Of a DNA stretch of 19,900 nt, positions 1 to 7,507 are shown piece after piece; within the stretch, counting starts at the first letter, position 1, and every line of letters begins with the position of its first letter. Source of the DNA: Hydrogenophaga sp. (lineage in GTDB: Bacteria > Pseudomonadota > Gammaproteobacteria > Burkholderiales > Burkholderiaceae_C); assembly GCA_025458415.1 (NCBI GenBank), contig JALOSN010000011.1, forward strand, positions 1 to 19,900, in the 5' to 3' direction. The translations under genes were made by a program, and so were the position numbers. Under the pieces are notes generated by a model. The model saw nothing but the letters and a program-made list of their open reading frames with translations. It was not told where the DNA came from and made no database searches.

Positions 1-744
1 GGACTGGGCTCCTGACTTTCGGCCAGGTGGTTTTTCAGGACCTGGATGGCCTGCTCGTCCTCTCCCAGGGAAATGAAGAAGTCCGCCTGCTGCTGGACAT
101 CGAACAGTTCTTCGGTCGCCACCGATCTGGACACACCCATGGCACTGGCGGCGAACTCCCTGTGGTCGGCAGCGCGCCCGCGGCCGCCGGGCTGGCTGTC
201 GACGGCCTCGGGCTGGCTCAAGGGTGCCAGGGAAGACACACTGCGCTGGAAATCGGATTCGGCCGCCAGGTCGATGTCCAGGCCGTTCACCGCCCCGGCC
301 TTGCGGCCCGCATCCTCCGGCTCGTCCGCCAGCGGTCTCTGGGCAACCTCCTCGTTCCACCACGCCTTGGCCCGGGCAACATCCCGAGACTCGGTGCGGC
401 GCCTGCGCAACAGGACGGCGATTGCCAGCAGGGACAGCAAAAGCAGCAAGGCCGTGCCATACAGCAGCCAGCTTCGTTGTCCGGCGTCCTGCAATTGCGA
501 CTGGAGATCGGCGATCTGTGCCCGGTTTCGCGACTCTTCTTCGCGCAGGCCTTTGGCTTCGGCTTCCAGAACCGCCAGCTTCTGGGCGTCACGCATGACG
601 TCCTCCGGCGATGCGTTCAGTGCTTTCCACAAAAGACCGGCCGCTTGGCGGACATCTTCTGAAGAGGCCGGCTCGCTCAACAGGCTCAGCGAAAGCCGAA
701 GCACCGGATCCCGCTCGATACCCAGGTTGATGTCAACCGGATCA
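1..744 (-). pseudogene. FimV-like protein, C-terminal part (frame-shifted, runs off left edge)
   Basis: The minus-strand frame that starts in the Pro/Ala linker near 755 stays open to base 1 and continues the product begun at 1329. In order it shows a short conserved stretch after the linker (LQLDPVDINLGIERDPVLRL), a helical charged region rich in Glu/Arg/Gln (MRDAQKLAVLEAEAKGLREE, near 596-537) that looks like a coiled coil, one hydrophobic membrane segment (WLLYGTALLLLLSLLAIAVL, near 465-406), and an acidic cytoplasmic region. The last visible part (FFISLGEDEQAIQVLKNHL, about 86-27) is a TPR-like motif typical of FimV-family proteins, which organise the cell pole and type IV pilus or twitching machinery. 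The frame is +1 relative to the N-terminal ORF (742-1329), so the chain is broken as the sequence stands. Reinitiation at the in-frame ATG at 596-594 could still yield a membrane fragment. The stop lies outside the window. Confidence 0.7.
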
Positions 745-1329
745 AGCTGCAGCCGGGGGGCCGCCGGGGCGGGCGCGGGTGCGCGCCGGAACGCGCGCAG
801 CCGGCGCGGGCGACGGACCAGACGCCGGCGCCTGCTCGGTTGCACCAGCAGCAGTCGAAGCAGCCTCAGCCGGCTCGCCCTGCGCCGGCACCGGTTGGGC
901 CGACGTTGCCTGCTGCTGTGGCGCCAGGGGCAGGGTTCGAGCCGCAGGCATCGGCTCGGGAAGGGGATCGGACACCGGGTCTGCCAGCAACACGTAGCGC
1001 CGGCTGAACGGGGCTTCGCACCCGGCCCGAACGAACACCGTGACGACAGGCTCGTTGATGGCCTGCGCCACCTGGATGCGCAAGGATGCCGCGGCGTCTG
1101 GCGCAGTCTGCTGAATCTGGGTCTGAACACCACCAACCTGGGAATCACCGTAGAACACGTCGGCCGAGACGCAGAGCGACGAGACATCTTCCCCCGGAGA
1201 GAGCAGCAACTGGGCGCGGATATCCAGCGGACGGCCGATGACGGCAGCGCCGCTGTAGCGACCCAGGGTCACTGCTGAACTGCTGACGGCAGTTGATAGC
1301 AAAATACAGCCCAACCAGAATTGGCGCAC
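742..1329 (-). CDS. FimV-like protein, N-terminal part (ends early by frameshift)
   Basis: The ORF of 195 residues starts at GTG 1329. An AAAGGA ribosome site lies 8 nt upstream and an in-frame stop just beyond it, so no longer start is possible. Residues 1-19 form a Sec signal peptide. Residues about 20-120 are the periplasmic FimV N-terminal domain as it appears in Burkholderiales (GRPLDIRAQL, SLCVSADVFYGDSQV, RAGCEAPFSRRYVLLADP). A low-complexity Pro/Ala/Gln linker follows and stops abruptly at 742-744. The TM segment and TPR-like part expected of the family are present downstream in another frame, so this is the front half of one broken gene. Removing one C from the run at 755-760 would restore one continuous frame. 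It is divergent from the acyl-CoA dehydrogenase gene at 1406, with 76 bp between them. It could be a sequencing error, a recent mutation or slippage. Confidence 0.7.
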   Translation of the reverse strand: MRQFWLGCILLSTAVSSSAVTLGRYSGAAVIGRPLDIRAQLLLSPGEDVSSLCVSADVFYGDSQVGGVQTQIQQTAPDAAASLRIQVAQAINEPVVTVFVRAGCEAPFSRRYVLLADPVSDPLPEPMPAARTLPLAPQQQATSAQPVPAQGEPAEAASTAAGATEQAPASGPSPAPAARVPARTRARPGGPPAAA

Positions 1330-1405
1330 GTCAGTTTTCCTTTAATCCGTCGGTGCAACATTTTGTCATAGCAACTTCGCGCGACCCGGCAAATAACGCT
1401 TAATC

Positions 1406-2926
1406 ATGCAAACTGTTTATCGAATCTGTGGCATTGTCGGCACGGGCGCCATGGGGCGGGGTATAGCCCAGATGGCGGCGCAGGCCGGCAGCGAGGTCAT
1501 CCTGTATGACGCCCAGGAAGGCGCCGCCCGGAAGGCATGCGACGCCCTGACAGCGACCTGGCAGAAGCTGGCCGAAAAGGGCAAGCTGGATGCAGCCACG
1601 GCGCAGGCCTGCATTGATCGCTTGAAACAGGCCGCGTCGATCGAGGATCTGTCGACCTGTGACCTGGTCGTGGAGGCCATTGTCGAAAGGCTGGACGTCA
1701 AGCAGCGGCTCTTCCAGCAGCTGGAACACGTCGTGGGCCCGGAGGTTGTGTTGGCCACCAACACGTCGTCGCTCTCGGTGACCGCGATCGGTGCAGCGCT
1801 GAAGCGCCCATCCCGGCTGGCCGGATACCACTTCTTCAACCCGGTCCCCCTGATGCGTGTGGTCGAGGTCATCGCCGGGCTCAAGACGGATCCGAAGGTG
1901 TGCGCGAAGTTGGCCGAATACAGCCGACAGTTTGGTCATACGCCGGTATCGGCACAGGACACGCCTGGCTTTATCGTCAACCATGCCGGCCGGGGCTATG
2001 GGACCGAGGCCCTGCGCGTGGTCGGCGAAAGGGTGGCCGACTTTGCCAGCGTCGACCGCATCCTGAAGGACCAGATGGGCTTTCGACTCGGCCCCTTCGA
2101 GCTGATGGATCTGACGGCGCTGGATGTGTCGCACCCGGTCATGGAGTCGATCTACCGCCAGTACTACGACGAGCCCCGGTATCGACCCAGCGTGATCACC
2201 GCGCAGAGACTGGCCGGAGGCGTTGTCGGCAAGAAGGTGGGTGATGGGTTCTATGCCTACGTGGACGGCACGGCACAAGTCCCCGCAGACCCCCCCGCGC
2301 CTCGGGTGGACACCATCCCGCCCGTCTGGGTTTCCCCCAAGGCGGCCCGGCGGCAGGAGCTTTACCAGTTGCTCAAGGACCTGGGCGCCTCGATTGAAAC
2401 CGCCGCGGCTCCCTCATCGTCCGCGCTGATTCTGGTGGCACCCCTGGGACTGGACGTGACCACCCTGGCAGCGGTCGAACGGCTTGATCCGGCTCGCACG
2501 GTGGGCATTGACATGATGCTCGATGACAAGGCCACGAAGCGGCGCGTGCTGGCCACCAATCCGGCCACCCGCAGCGACATGCGCGATGCGGCGCACGCCC
2601 TGTTTGCTCGGGACGGCAAAGCGGTCAGCGTGGTGCGAGACAGTGGTGGCTTTGTGACGCAGCGTGTGGTGGCCACGATCGTCAACATTGCCGCCGACAT
2701 GTGCCAGCAAGGCGTCTGCAGCCCGGCCGACCTGGATCTGGCCGTGACGCTCGGACTGGGGTACCCGATGGGTCCGCTGGCCATGGGGGACCGGATCGGC
2801 CCGGCGAACGTGCTGGAAGTCCTGTTCAACATGCAGACCGTGTATGGTGACCCACGCTATCGCCCCTCTCCCTGGCTGCGCCGCCGCGGTGCACTGGGTC
2901 TGAGCCTGACGCACGAAGAGGCCTGA
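1406..2926 (+). CDS. 3-hydroxyacyl-CoA dehydrogenase (PaaH/PaaC-like, two C-terminal domains)
   Basis: The protein has 506 residues. It oxidises L-3-hydroxyacyl-CoA to 3-oxoacyl-CoA with NAD+, the third step of beta-oxidation and of phenylacetyl-CoA breakdown. The N-terminal Rossmann fold shows GxGxxG at residues 12-17 (GTGAMG) followed by the acidic strand end LYDAQ. The family HFFNPV motif is at 142-147, with the catalytic pair His142 and Glu154. A first 3HCDH C-terminal domain spans about 187-285 (GFIVNHAGRGYGTEAL). A linker region about 300-405 is poorly conserved. A second C-terminal domain follows (DSGGFVTQRVVATIVN to PMGPLAMGDRIGP). This length and domain repeat are typical of PaaH-like enzymes, as opposed to the roughly 290-residue Hbd type. 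The start is fixed by an in-frame TAA at 1394, but no good ribosome site precedes it. The next gene follows after 2 bp, so the two are co-transcribed. The exact substrate is not evident. Confidence 0.93.
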   Translation: MQTVYRICGIVGTGAMGRGIAQMAAQAGSEVILYDAQEGAARKACDALTATWQKLAEKGKLDAATAQACIDRLKQAASIEDLSTCDLVVEAIVERLDVKQRLFQQLEHVVGPEVVLATNTSSLSVTAIGAALKRPSRLAGYHFFNPVPLMRVVEVIAGLKTDPKVCAKLAEYSRQFGHTPVSAQDTPGFIVNHAGRGYGTEALRVVGERVADFASVDRILKDQMGFRLGPFELMDLTALDVSHPVMESIYRQYYDEPRYRPSVITAQRLAGGVVGKKVGDGFYAYVDGTAQVPADPPAPRVDTIPPVWVSPKAARRQELYQLLKDLGASIETAAAPSSSALILVAPLGLDVTTLAAVERLDPARTVGIDMMLDDKATKRRVLATNPATRSDMRDAAHALFARDGKAVSVVRDSGGFVTQRVVATIVNIAADMCQQGVCSPADLDLAVTLGLGYPMGPLAMGDRIGPANVLEVLFNMQTVYGDPRYRPSPWLRRRGALGLSLTHEEA

Positions 2927-2928
2927 CC

Positions 2929-3708
2929 ATGACCGCCAGTCTCAAGAGCCACAGCCATGGGCAGACCATGGTTCTGACCATCAGCAACCCAGAGCACCGC
3001 AATGCGCTGGGGCCGGACATTTACGCAGCGGGTGTCGAAGCCCTCAATGTGGCAGAGAACAACCCGGAGATCCGCAGCGTGGTCATCGCCGGAGAGGGCC
3101 GCCATTTCTGTGCCGGCGGCAACCTCCAACGCCTGCAGGCCAACCGTCAGCAGCCGCCCGAGGTGCAGGCCGCCAGCATCGAGGGACTGCACAACTGGAT
3201 CGAAACCATCCGTGCTTTCCCGAAACCGGTCATCGCTGCCGTGGAGGGTTCCTGCGCAGGCGCGGGCTTTTCGCTGGCGCTCGCCTGTGACCTGATGGTG
3301 GCTGCCGAAGACAGCGTGTTCGTGATGGCCTATGTGAACGTGGGCCTGTCGCCGGATGGCGGCGCCACCTGGAGCCTCATGCGCGCCCTGCCCCGCTCGA
3401 CCGCGCTGCAGTTGCTGATGGGGGGTGAGCGCATCGATGCCCGGCGCCTGCACCAGCTGGGCCTGGTCTCGCGCATCGCCGCCAGTGGTCATGCGCTGGA
3501 AGATGCCCTGGTCTGGACAGGTCTGCTGAACACCCGAGCACCCAACGCCATGGCCAGCATCAAGGAGCTGGCCAACGACGCGCTGACCCAGCCGCTGCAC
3601 ACCCAACTGGCCAGCGAGCGCGACCATTTCGTCCGCAACCTGCATCACCCGAATGCGGGTGAAGGCATTTCTGCCTTCATCGAGAAGCGACCGCCAACCT
3701 ACCGCTGA
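2929..3708 (+). CDS. Enoyl-CoA hydratase/isomerase family protein
   Basis: The 259-residue crotonase-fold protein is translationally coupled to the dehydrogenase, with a 2-bp gap and a GAAGAGG ribosome site inside the upstream gene end. The oxyanion-hole segment HFCAGGNL (about 61-68) and the GAGFSLALACD motif are clear. Ser115 stands where classical hydratases have their first catalytic Glu (Glu144 of the rat enzyme), and the PEI motif with the second Glu (Glu164) is replaced by AYVNVGL. An Asp is found in GLSPDGG (Asp143), the place of the catalytic Asp in PaaG-type isomerases. From family knowledge the sequence resembles the group called 'oxepin-CoA hydrolase, alternative type', but it could equally be an isomerase or a 2-enoyl-CoA hydratase of broader use. 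Placement beside a PaaH-like dehydrogenase fits a beta-oxidation-like route. Confidence 0.88.
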   Translation: MTASLKSHSHGQTMVLTISNPEHRNALGPDIYAAGVEALNVAENNPEIRSVVIAGEGRHFCAGGNLQRLQANRQQPPEVQAASIEGLHNWIETIRAFPKPVIAAVEGSCAGAGFSLALACDLMVAAEDSVFVMAYVNVGLSPDGGATWSLMRALPRSTALQLLMGGERIDARRLHQLGLVSRIAASGHALEDALVWTGLLNTRAPNAMASIKELANDALTQPLHTQLASERDHFVRNLHHPNAGEGISAFIEKRPPTYR

Positions 3709-3783
3709 GCCGCCACGCCCCTGACAGGCAGACGCAGCGCAGGCCTCGGCGTCACGCAAACCCTATGCCCCGTTGGCGTCCCT

Positions 3784-4518
3784 GTGGCGACAATGCGGAC
3801 AAAACCAGTCACTCATAAGACAGCCCATGGACGAACCCATTCTGACAATGGAAGAACGCGAGTCGATCAACAGCGGACGCTGGTTCGGCAGCCTCTTCGA
3901 TGCGCCTACGTCAAGCGGTTCAAGGACGGCGACCTGATCGTGGCCCGGGGCGATCCACCCTCCGAGTGGACCGCTGTGGCCAAGGGAGCGGTGCGCGTGA
4001 GTTCGACCTCGCTGTCGGGCAAGCAGATCACACTCACCTATGTCGAGCCCGGCGTGTGGTTTGGCGACGTGGCAATGTTCGACGGCGACCAGCGGACACA
4101 CGACGCCTATGCGCACGGGGCCACCACACTGCTGTGCGTGTCGCGCAACGATTTCCAGAAGATCCTGACCGTGCACGTCGAGTTGTACGAGGCGCTGATG
4201 CGACTGCAGGCCAGGCGCATCAGGACCCTGTTCGGCCTGGTCGAGGACCTCAACACCCTGCCGCTGCGCGCGCGCCTGGCCAAGCAGTTGCTCCATCTGG
4301 TGCGCAGCTATGGCGTGCCCTGCCTGTCGGACGGCAGCGAAACGCGTATCGGACTGCAACTGGCGCAGGAGGAGCTGGCACAGCTGCTGGGCGCCTCGCG
4401 ACAGCGGGTCAACCAGGAACTCAAATCGATGGAGCGAGAGAACGCCATCCGCATCGAGCAGGGAGGCCTGGTGGTGCGCAATCGCGACATGCTGATGCGG
4501 ATCGAAGCCGAGTCGTGA
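3784..4518 (+). CDS. Crp/Fnr-family transcription regulator with scrambled N-terminus
   Basis: From residue about 40 onward this is a complete Crp/Fnr protein: a cyclic-nucleotide-binding beta-roll (YVKRFKDGDLIVARGDPP, SGKQITLTYVEPGVWFGDVAMFD), a long dimer helix (about 135-160), and a C-terminal winged helix-turn-helix (LQLAQEELAQLLGASRQRVN, about 193-212). No FNR-type N-terminal Cys cluster is seen. The GTG start at 3784 gives 244 residues, but its first 39 residues read through DNA whose other frame encodes the usual N-terminus of this group (from ATG 3827). The two frames meet at 3898-3905. The likely history is a small deletion of 3n+1 bases, so the ORF is open but its N-terminus is not native. 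It sits between the two catabolic gene pairs and is probably their local regulator. It may be non-functional. Confidence 0.75.
   Translation: MATMRTKPVTHKTAHGRTHSDNGRTRVDQQRTLVRQPLRCAYVKRFKDGDLIVARGDPPSEWTAVAKGAVRVSSTSLSGKQITLTYVEPGVWFGDVAMFDGDQRTHDAYAHGATTLLCVSRNDFQKILTVHVELYEALMRLQARRIRTLFGLVEDLNTLPLRARLAKQLLHLVRSYGVPCLSDGSETRIGLQLAQEELAQLLGASRQRVNQELKSMERENAIRIEQGGLVVRNRDMLMRIEAES
3827..3937 (+). pseudogene. Native N-terminus of the Crp/Fnr regulator, now out of frame
   Basis: ATG 3827 opens a 36-residue frame beginning MDEPILTMEERESINSGRWF, followed by GSLFDA. From memory of homologues this is the normal start of this Crp/Fnr subgroup, which continues with a helix of about 8 residues before CAYVKRF. 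Here that helix is missing and the frame runs into a stop at 3935-3937. The shared string cgatgcg at the junction (about 3898-3904) suggests slippage between two copies with loss of about 25 nt. The length is inferred from recalled homologues and not measured. Confidence 0.5.
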
Positions 4519-4624
4519 ATTTGCGGCGGTCATCGGCGCGGTATGCGGTGGCGTGCGCCGTGCGTCTTCTGGTTCGCGGGAGCACCCGCGCGAAGGAACC
4601 ACAAACCTCTTCACCGATCACGCC

Positions 4625-5710
4625 ATGACCGACACCCAGCAATTCAGCGGCACCCGGCCGGTTTCGGCGCAACACGCCTTCGACATCCAGGCTTTGCAGG
4701 CTTGGCTTGAGCTGCACCTCGACGGATTCGAGGGACCGCTGTCGGTCGAAATGTTCAAGGGCGGACAGTCCAATCCCACCTACAAGCTGATCACGCCAGC
4801 GCGGCGATATGTGATGCGGGCCAAGCCCGGCCCCGTCGCCAAGCTGTTGCCGTCGGCGCACGCGATAGAACGCGAGTTCCGGGTCATGAGCGCTCTTCGG
4901 CAGACATCGGTTCCCGTGGCGCAAATGCACGTGCTGTGTGAAGACGAATCGGTCATCGGTCGCGCCTTCTACATCATGGAGTGCGTCGAGGGTCGCGTCA
5001 TGTGGGACCAGTCGCTGCCGGACATGAGCCGTGAGGAACGTGGCGCCATCTACGATGAGATGAACCGGGTCATGGCCAGCCTGCACTCCGTGCGGCCTGC
5101 CGACATCGGGCTGGGTGACTACGGCAAGCCGGGCAACTACTTCCAACGCCAGATCGGTCGCTGGAGCAAACAGTATGTGGCGTCGATCACCCAGCCGATC
5201 GAGGCCATGGACCGGTTGATGACGTGGTTGCCCGAACACATACCGGCCATGGCCCAGGACGAGTCAATGGTGTCGATCGTCCATGGCGACTACCGGCTGG
5301 ACAACCTGATGTTCCACCCGACCGAGCCCAGGGTGCTCGCCATCCTGGACTGGGAGCTGTCGACGCTGGGACATCCGCTGGCCGATTTCAGCTACCACTG
5401 CATGGCCTGGCACATCCCGCCGGGCGCCTTCAGGGGTATCGGGGGTCTGGATGTGAAATCCCTGGGAATTCCGGAAGAAGACGACTACATCGCGCGTTAC
5501 TGCGAGCGCACCGGCTTTGCCACGCCGCAGCAGCTCAAGGCGGACTGGAACTTCTATCTGGCCTACAACCTGTTTCGCCTCGCCGCCATCCTGCAGGGCA
5601 TTGCCAAGCGCGTCGAGATGGGCACCGCCTCCAGTGCGCAGGCCGTGTCGTCGGCCGCCGGCGCCCGCCCGCTGGCCGACCTTGCATGGGAATTCGCCCG
5701 CCGCCACTGA
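4625..5710 (+). CDS. APH-fold phosphotransferase (ACAD10/11 N-domain type, LvaA-like)
   Basis: The protein has 361 residues. The protein-kinase-like phosphotransferase fold shows a Gly-rich N-lobe loop (FKGGQSNPTY, about 41-50), the nucleotide-binding strand with RAKPGP (about 64-69), the catalytic Brenner motif HGDYRLDN at 220-227 (Asp222, Asn227) and the metal-binding DWE at 242-244. It is the family fused to the front of human ACAD10/ACAD11 and separate in bacteria as LvaA, which phosphorylates 4-hydroxyacyl-CoA. It is not an antibiotic resistance enzyme by context. I chose ATG 4625 (MTDTQQFSGTRP) over the in-frame 4553, because the added 24 residues look non-coding and overlap a small hairpin (CGCGGG/CCCGCG, 4575-4590). 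The partner dehydrogenase follows after 46 bp. The substrate chain length is unknown. Confidence 0.88.
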   Translation: MTDTQQFSGTRPVSAQHAFDIQALQAWLELHLDGFEGPLSVEMFKGGQSNPTYKLITPARRYVMRAKPGPVAKLLPSAHAIEREFRVMSALRQTSVPVAQMHVLCEDESVIGRAFYIMECVEGRVMWDQSLPDMSREERGAIYDEMNRVMASLHSVRPADIGLGDYGKPGNYFQRQIGRWSKQYVASITQPIEAMDRLMTWLPEHIPAMAQDESMVSIVHGDYRLDNLMFHPTEPRVLAILDWELSTLGHPLADFSYHCMAWHIPPGAFRGIGGLDVKSLGIPEEDDYIARYCERTGFATPQQLKADWNFYLAYNLFRLAAILQGIAKRVEMGTASSAQAVSSAAGARPLADLAWEFARRH

Positions 5711-5756
5711 CTCCTGCACACCATTCACAAGACCGATTCACCACGGAAGGAACACC

Positions 5757-7016
5757 ATGCATTTCGACTACACCGACAAGGTCAAGGGCCTGCGCGAACG
5801 CCTGCTGGCTTTCATGGACGAGCACATCTATCCCAATGAGAGCCGCTTCTTTGGCGAAATCGCAGCCAACCGGGCCAAAGGCAATGCGTGGACTCCGACC
5901 ACTCTGATCGAGGAACTCAAGCCCAAGGCTCGTGAAGCCGGTCTTTGGAACCTGTTCCTGCCCCAGTCCAAACGTGCACCTGAAGGTCTGAGCAACCTGG
6001 AGTACGCGCCGATGTGCGAAATCATGGGGCGGGTGCCGTTTGCTGCCGAGGTGTTCAACTGTTCAGCACCGGACACCGGCAACATGGAAACCCTGGAGCG
6101 CTACGCGAGCGAAGCCATCAAGGACGAATGGCTGGAGCCTCTGCTCAGGGGAGAAATCCGCTCGGCCTTCCTGATGACCGAGCCGGAGGTCGCTTCGTCG
6201 GATGCCACCAACATCCAGTGCCGCATCGAGCGTGACGGCAACGAGTACGTCATCAACGGCCGCAAATGGTGGTCGTCCGGCGCTGGCGATCCACGCTGCG
6301 CGGTCTACATCGTGATGGGCAAGACCGATCCGGAAGCTCCGAGGCATTCCCAGCAGAGCATGATCGTCGTGCCGTCGAATGCCCCTGGCATCAAGGTGCT
6401 GCGTCCGCTGTCCGTGTTCGGCTATGACGACGCACCGCACGGCCACATGGAGGTTCTGCTGGAGAACGTACGCGTGCCGGTCAGCAACCTGTTGCTGGGT
6501 GAAGGCAGGGGTTTCGAGATTGCTCAGGGGCGCCTTGGCCCGGGCCGCATCCACCACTGCATGCGCTCGATCGGTGCCGCCGAGCGTGCACTGGAGCTGA
6601 TGTGCAAGCGCCTGAACAGCCGGGTCGCTTTCGGTAAACCGATCTCGTCCCAGTCGGTCTGGCACGAGCGCATTGCCGATGCCCGCTGCCGGATCGAGAT
6701 GGCTCGCCTGCTGACACTCAAGGCTGCGTACATGATGGACACGGTGGGCAACAAGATCGCCAAGGCCGAGATCGCCATGATCAAGGTGGTGGCCCCCAAC
6801 ATGGCCTGCGACATCATCGACATGGCGATCCAGGCCCACGGGGGCGGCGGCGTCAGTGATGACTTCCCGCTGGCCTACAGCTACGCCAACCAGCGGACAT
6901 TGCGTCTGGCCGACGGACCCGATGAGGTTCACCGCAACGCCATCGCCAAGCTGGAACTGGCTCGTCACATGGCCGTCAACGCCGAGGTGGAGATGCCCAT
7001 TACCCGCGGCTGCTGA
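5757..7016 (+). CDS. Acyl-CoA dehydrogenase family protein (ACAD10/11, LvaC-like)
   Basis: The 419-residue FAD enzyme has an ATG 7 nt after GGAAGGA. The N-terminal helical domain is followed by the beta-domain with FLMTEPEVASSDATN (about 138-152) and the FAD-contact WWSSGAGDP. The C-terminal helices include RIHHCMRSIG, RVAFGKPI and QAHGGGGVSDD. The usual catalytic Glu region is replaced by LADGPDEVH, with Asp386 in the expected position. That signature is shared by the ACAD10/ACAD11/LvaC group and not by ordinary fatty acyl-CoA dehydrogenases. With the adjacent APH-fold kinase it recreates as two genes the domain pair fused in human ACAD10/11. The likely role is conversion of a phosphorylated 4-hydroxyacyl-CoA to an enoyl-CoA, an inference from LvaA/LvaC. 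Plain acyl-CoA dehydrogenation remains possible. Confidence 0.88.
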   Translation: MHFDYTDKVKGLRERLLAFMDEHIYPNESRFFGEIAANRAKGNAWTPTTLIEELKPKAREAGLWNLFLPQSKRAPEGLSNLEYAPMCEIMGRVPFAAEVFNCSAPDTGNMETLERYASEAIKDEWLEPLLRGEIRSAFLMTEPEVASSDATNIQCRIERDGNEYVINGRKWWSSGAGDPRCAVYIVMGKTDPEAPRHSQQSMIVVPSNAPGIKVLRPLSVFGYDDAPHGHMEVLLENVRVPVSNLLLGEGRGFEIAQGRLGPGRIHHCMRSIGAAERALELMCKRLNSRVAFGKPISSQSVWHERIADARCRIEMARLLTLKAAYMMDTVGNKIAKAEIAMIKVVAPNMACDIIDMAIQAHGGGGVSDDFPLAYSYANQRTLRLADGPDEVHRNAIAKLELARHMAVNAEVEMPITRGC

Positions 7017-7084
7017 TTGGGGAGTCAAGGCGCACGGATGGACGAAAAACGCTTGCTGCTCTCCAGGAGCATGCGTCAAGCAGG

Positions 7085-7090
7085 TACAAT
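7085..7090 (+). promoter_or_regulatory. Candidate -10 element of the tRNA-Pro promoter
   Basis: TACAAT lies 13 nt before the first base of tRNA-Pro, the right distance for a stable-RNA promoter. No convincing -35 hexamer is visible at 16-18 nt upstream, so this is tentative. Confidence 0.3.
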
Positions 7091-7102
7091 GTCGGATTAC
7101 GT

Positions 7103-7179
7103 CGGAGCGTAGCGCAGCCTGGTAGCGCATCTGCTTTGGGAGCAGAGGGTCGCGAGTTCGAATCCCGCCGCTCCGACCA
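7103..7179 (+). tRNA. tRNA-Pro (anticodon TGG)
   Basis: This is a 77-nt cloverleaf. The acceptor stem CGGAGCG (7103-7109) pairs with CGCTCCG (7169-7175), followed by A73 and an encoded CCA (7177-7179). The anticodon stem-loop tctgc-TTTGGGA-gcaga places anticodon TGG at 7137-7139. The T-arm has the expected GTTCGAATC. Confidence 0.97.
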
Positions 7180-7186
7180 ACCCATA

Positions 7187-7215
7187 ACAAAAGGCCCACT
7201 GCGTGGGCCTTTTGT
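7187..7215 (+). terminator. Rho-independent terminator after tRNA-Pro
   Basis: A perfect 12-bp stem (ACAAAAGGCCCA with TGGGCCTTTTGT) encloses the loop CTGCG, and the rising arm ends in four T. It lies 8 nt after the tRNA-Pro CCA and separates it from tRNA-Arg. Confidence 0.9.
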
Positions 7216-7256
7216 CCTTCAAGGTGTGTTCGTCGCAGCCGCACTGCCGCGATCGT

Positions 7257-7333
7257 CTGCCCGTAGCTCAACCGGATAGAGCAGCTGCCTTCTAAGCAGC
7301 AGGTCGGGGGTTCGAGTCCCTCCGGGCAGGCCA
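7257..7333 (+). tRNA. tRNA-Arg (anticodon TCT), integration site of the element
   Basis: This is a 77-nt cloverleaf. The acceptor CTGCCCG (7257-7263) pairs with CGGGCAG (7323-7329), followed by G73 and an encoded CCA (7331-7333). The anticodon stem gctgc/gcagc encloses the loop CTTCTAA with TCT at 7291-7293. Its last 14 bases belong to the 15-bp repeat also found at 15541, so the tRNA stays intact after insertion of the satellite. Confidence 0.97.
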
Positions 7334-7334
7334 T
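7320..7334 (+). repeat. attL core in the 3' end of tRNA-Arg
   Basis: CTCCGGGCAGGCCAT is present here and again exactly at 15541-15555. Outside these 15 bases the two sites differ at once. Use of a tRNA 3' end as the attachment core is the standard pattern for P4-type integrases, and the integrase gene starts 174 bp inside. Confidence 0.9.
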
Positions 7335-7448
7335 ATGAACAAATCATGATGATTCAGGTTTGCTCAAATAGCATTTACGAATCAACGACTTAGCGAGTTT
7401 TTCGCTTCATGTTGCGTCAAGACGTAGCCTTGCAGGCCACATGAAATA

Positions 7449-7471
7449 GGGGAACAATTCGGGGAACAAAT
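7449..7471 (+). repeat. Left arm-type repeat pair (two GGGGAACA, period 12)
   Basis: Two GGGGAACA octamers start at 7449 and 7461, 115 bp inside attL. A near-copy of the whole 23-bp block (21 of 23 identical) is at 15459-15481, 60 bp inside attR. An inverted copy, TGTTCCCC, lies at 7499-7506 directly before the integrase start. This is the layout of integrase arm-binding sites, with the third copy placed to repress int. The rest of 7334-7507 shows nothing else I can support. Confidence 0.6.
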
Positions 7472-7507
7472 CGGGCCAGCCGGCCTACACCCCGAGGATG
7501 TTCCCCT

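Noticed and set aside
4553..4624. In-frame N-terminal extension of the phosphotransferase
   Set aside because: The added residues are Arg/Ser-rich and not family-like. ATG 4625 begins the normal N-terminus.
4625..5710. Aminoglycoside resistance gene
   Set aside because: Only the phosphotransferase fold is shared. The adjacent acyl-CoA dehydrogenase and family features point to CoA-ester metabolism.
6063..7334. Minus-strand ORF of 423 codons over the dehydrogenase and both tRNAs
   Set aside because: It is a shadow of the acyl-CoA dehydrogenase gene and reads through two tRNA genes. The 'MACPEGLEPPTCC'-like start is a known artefact of translating tRNA antisense.
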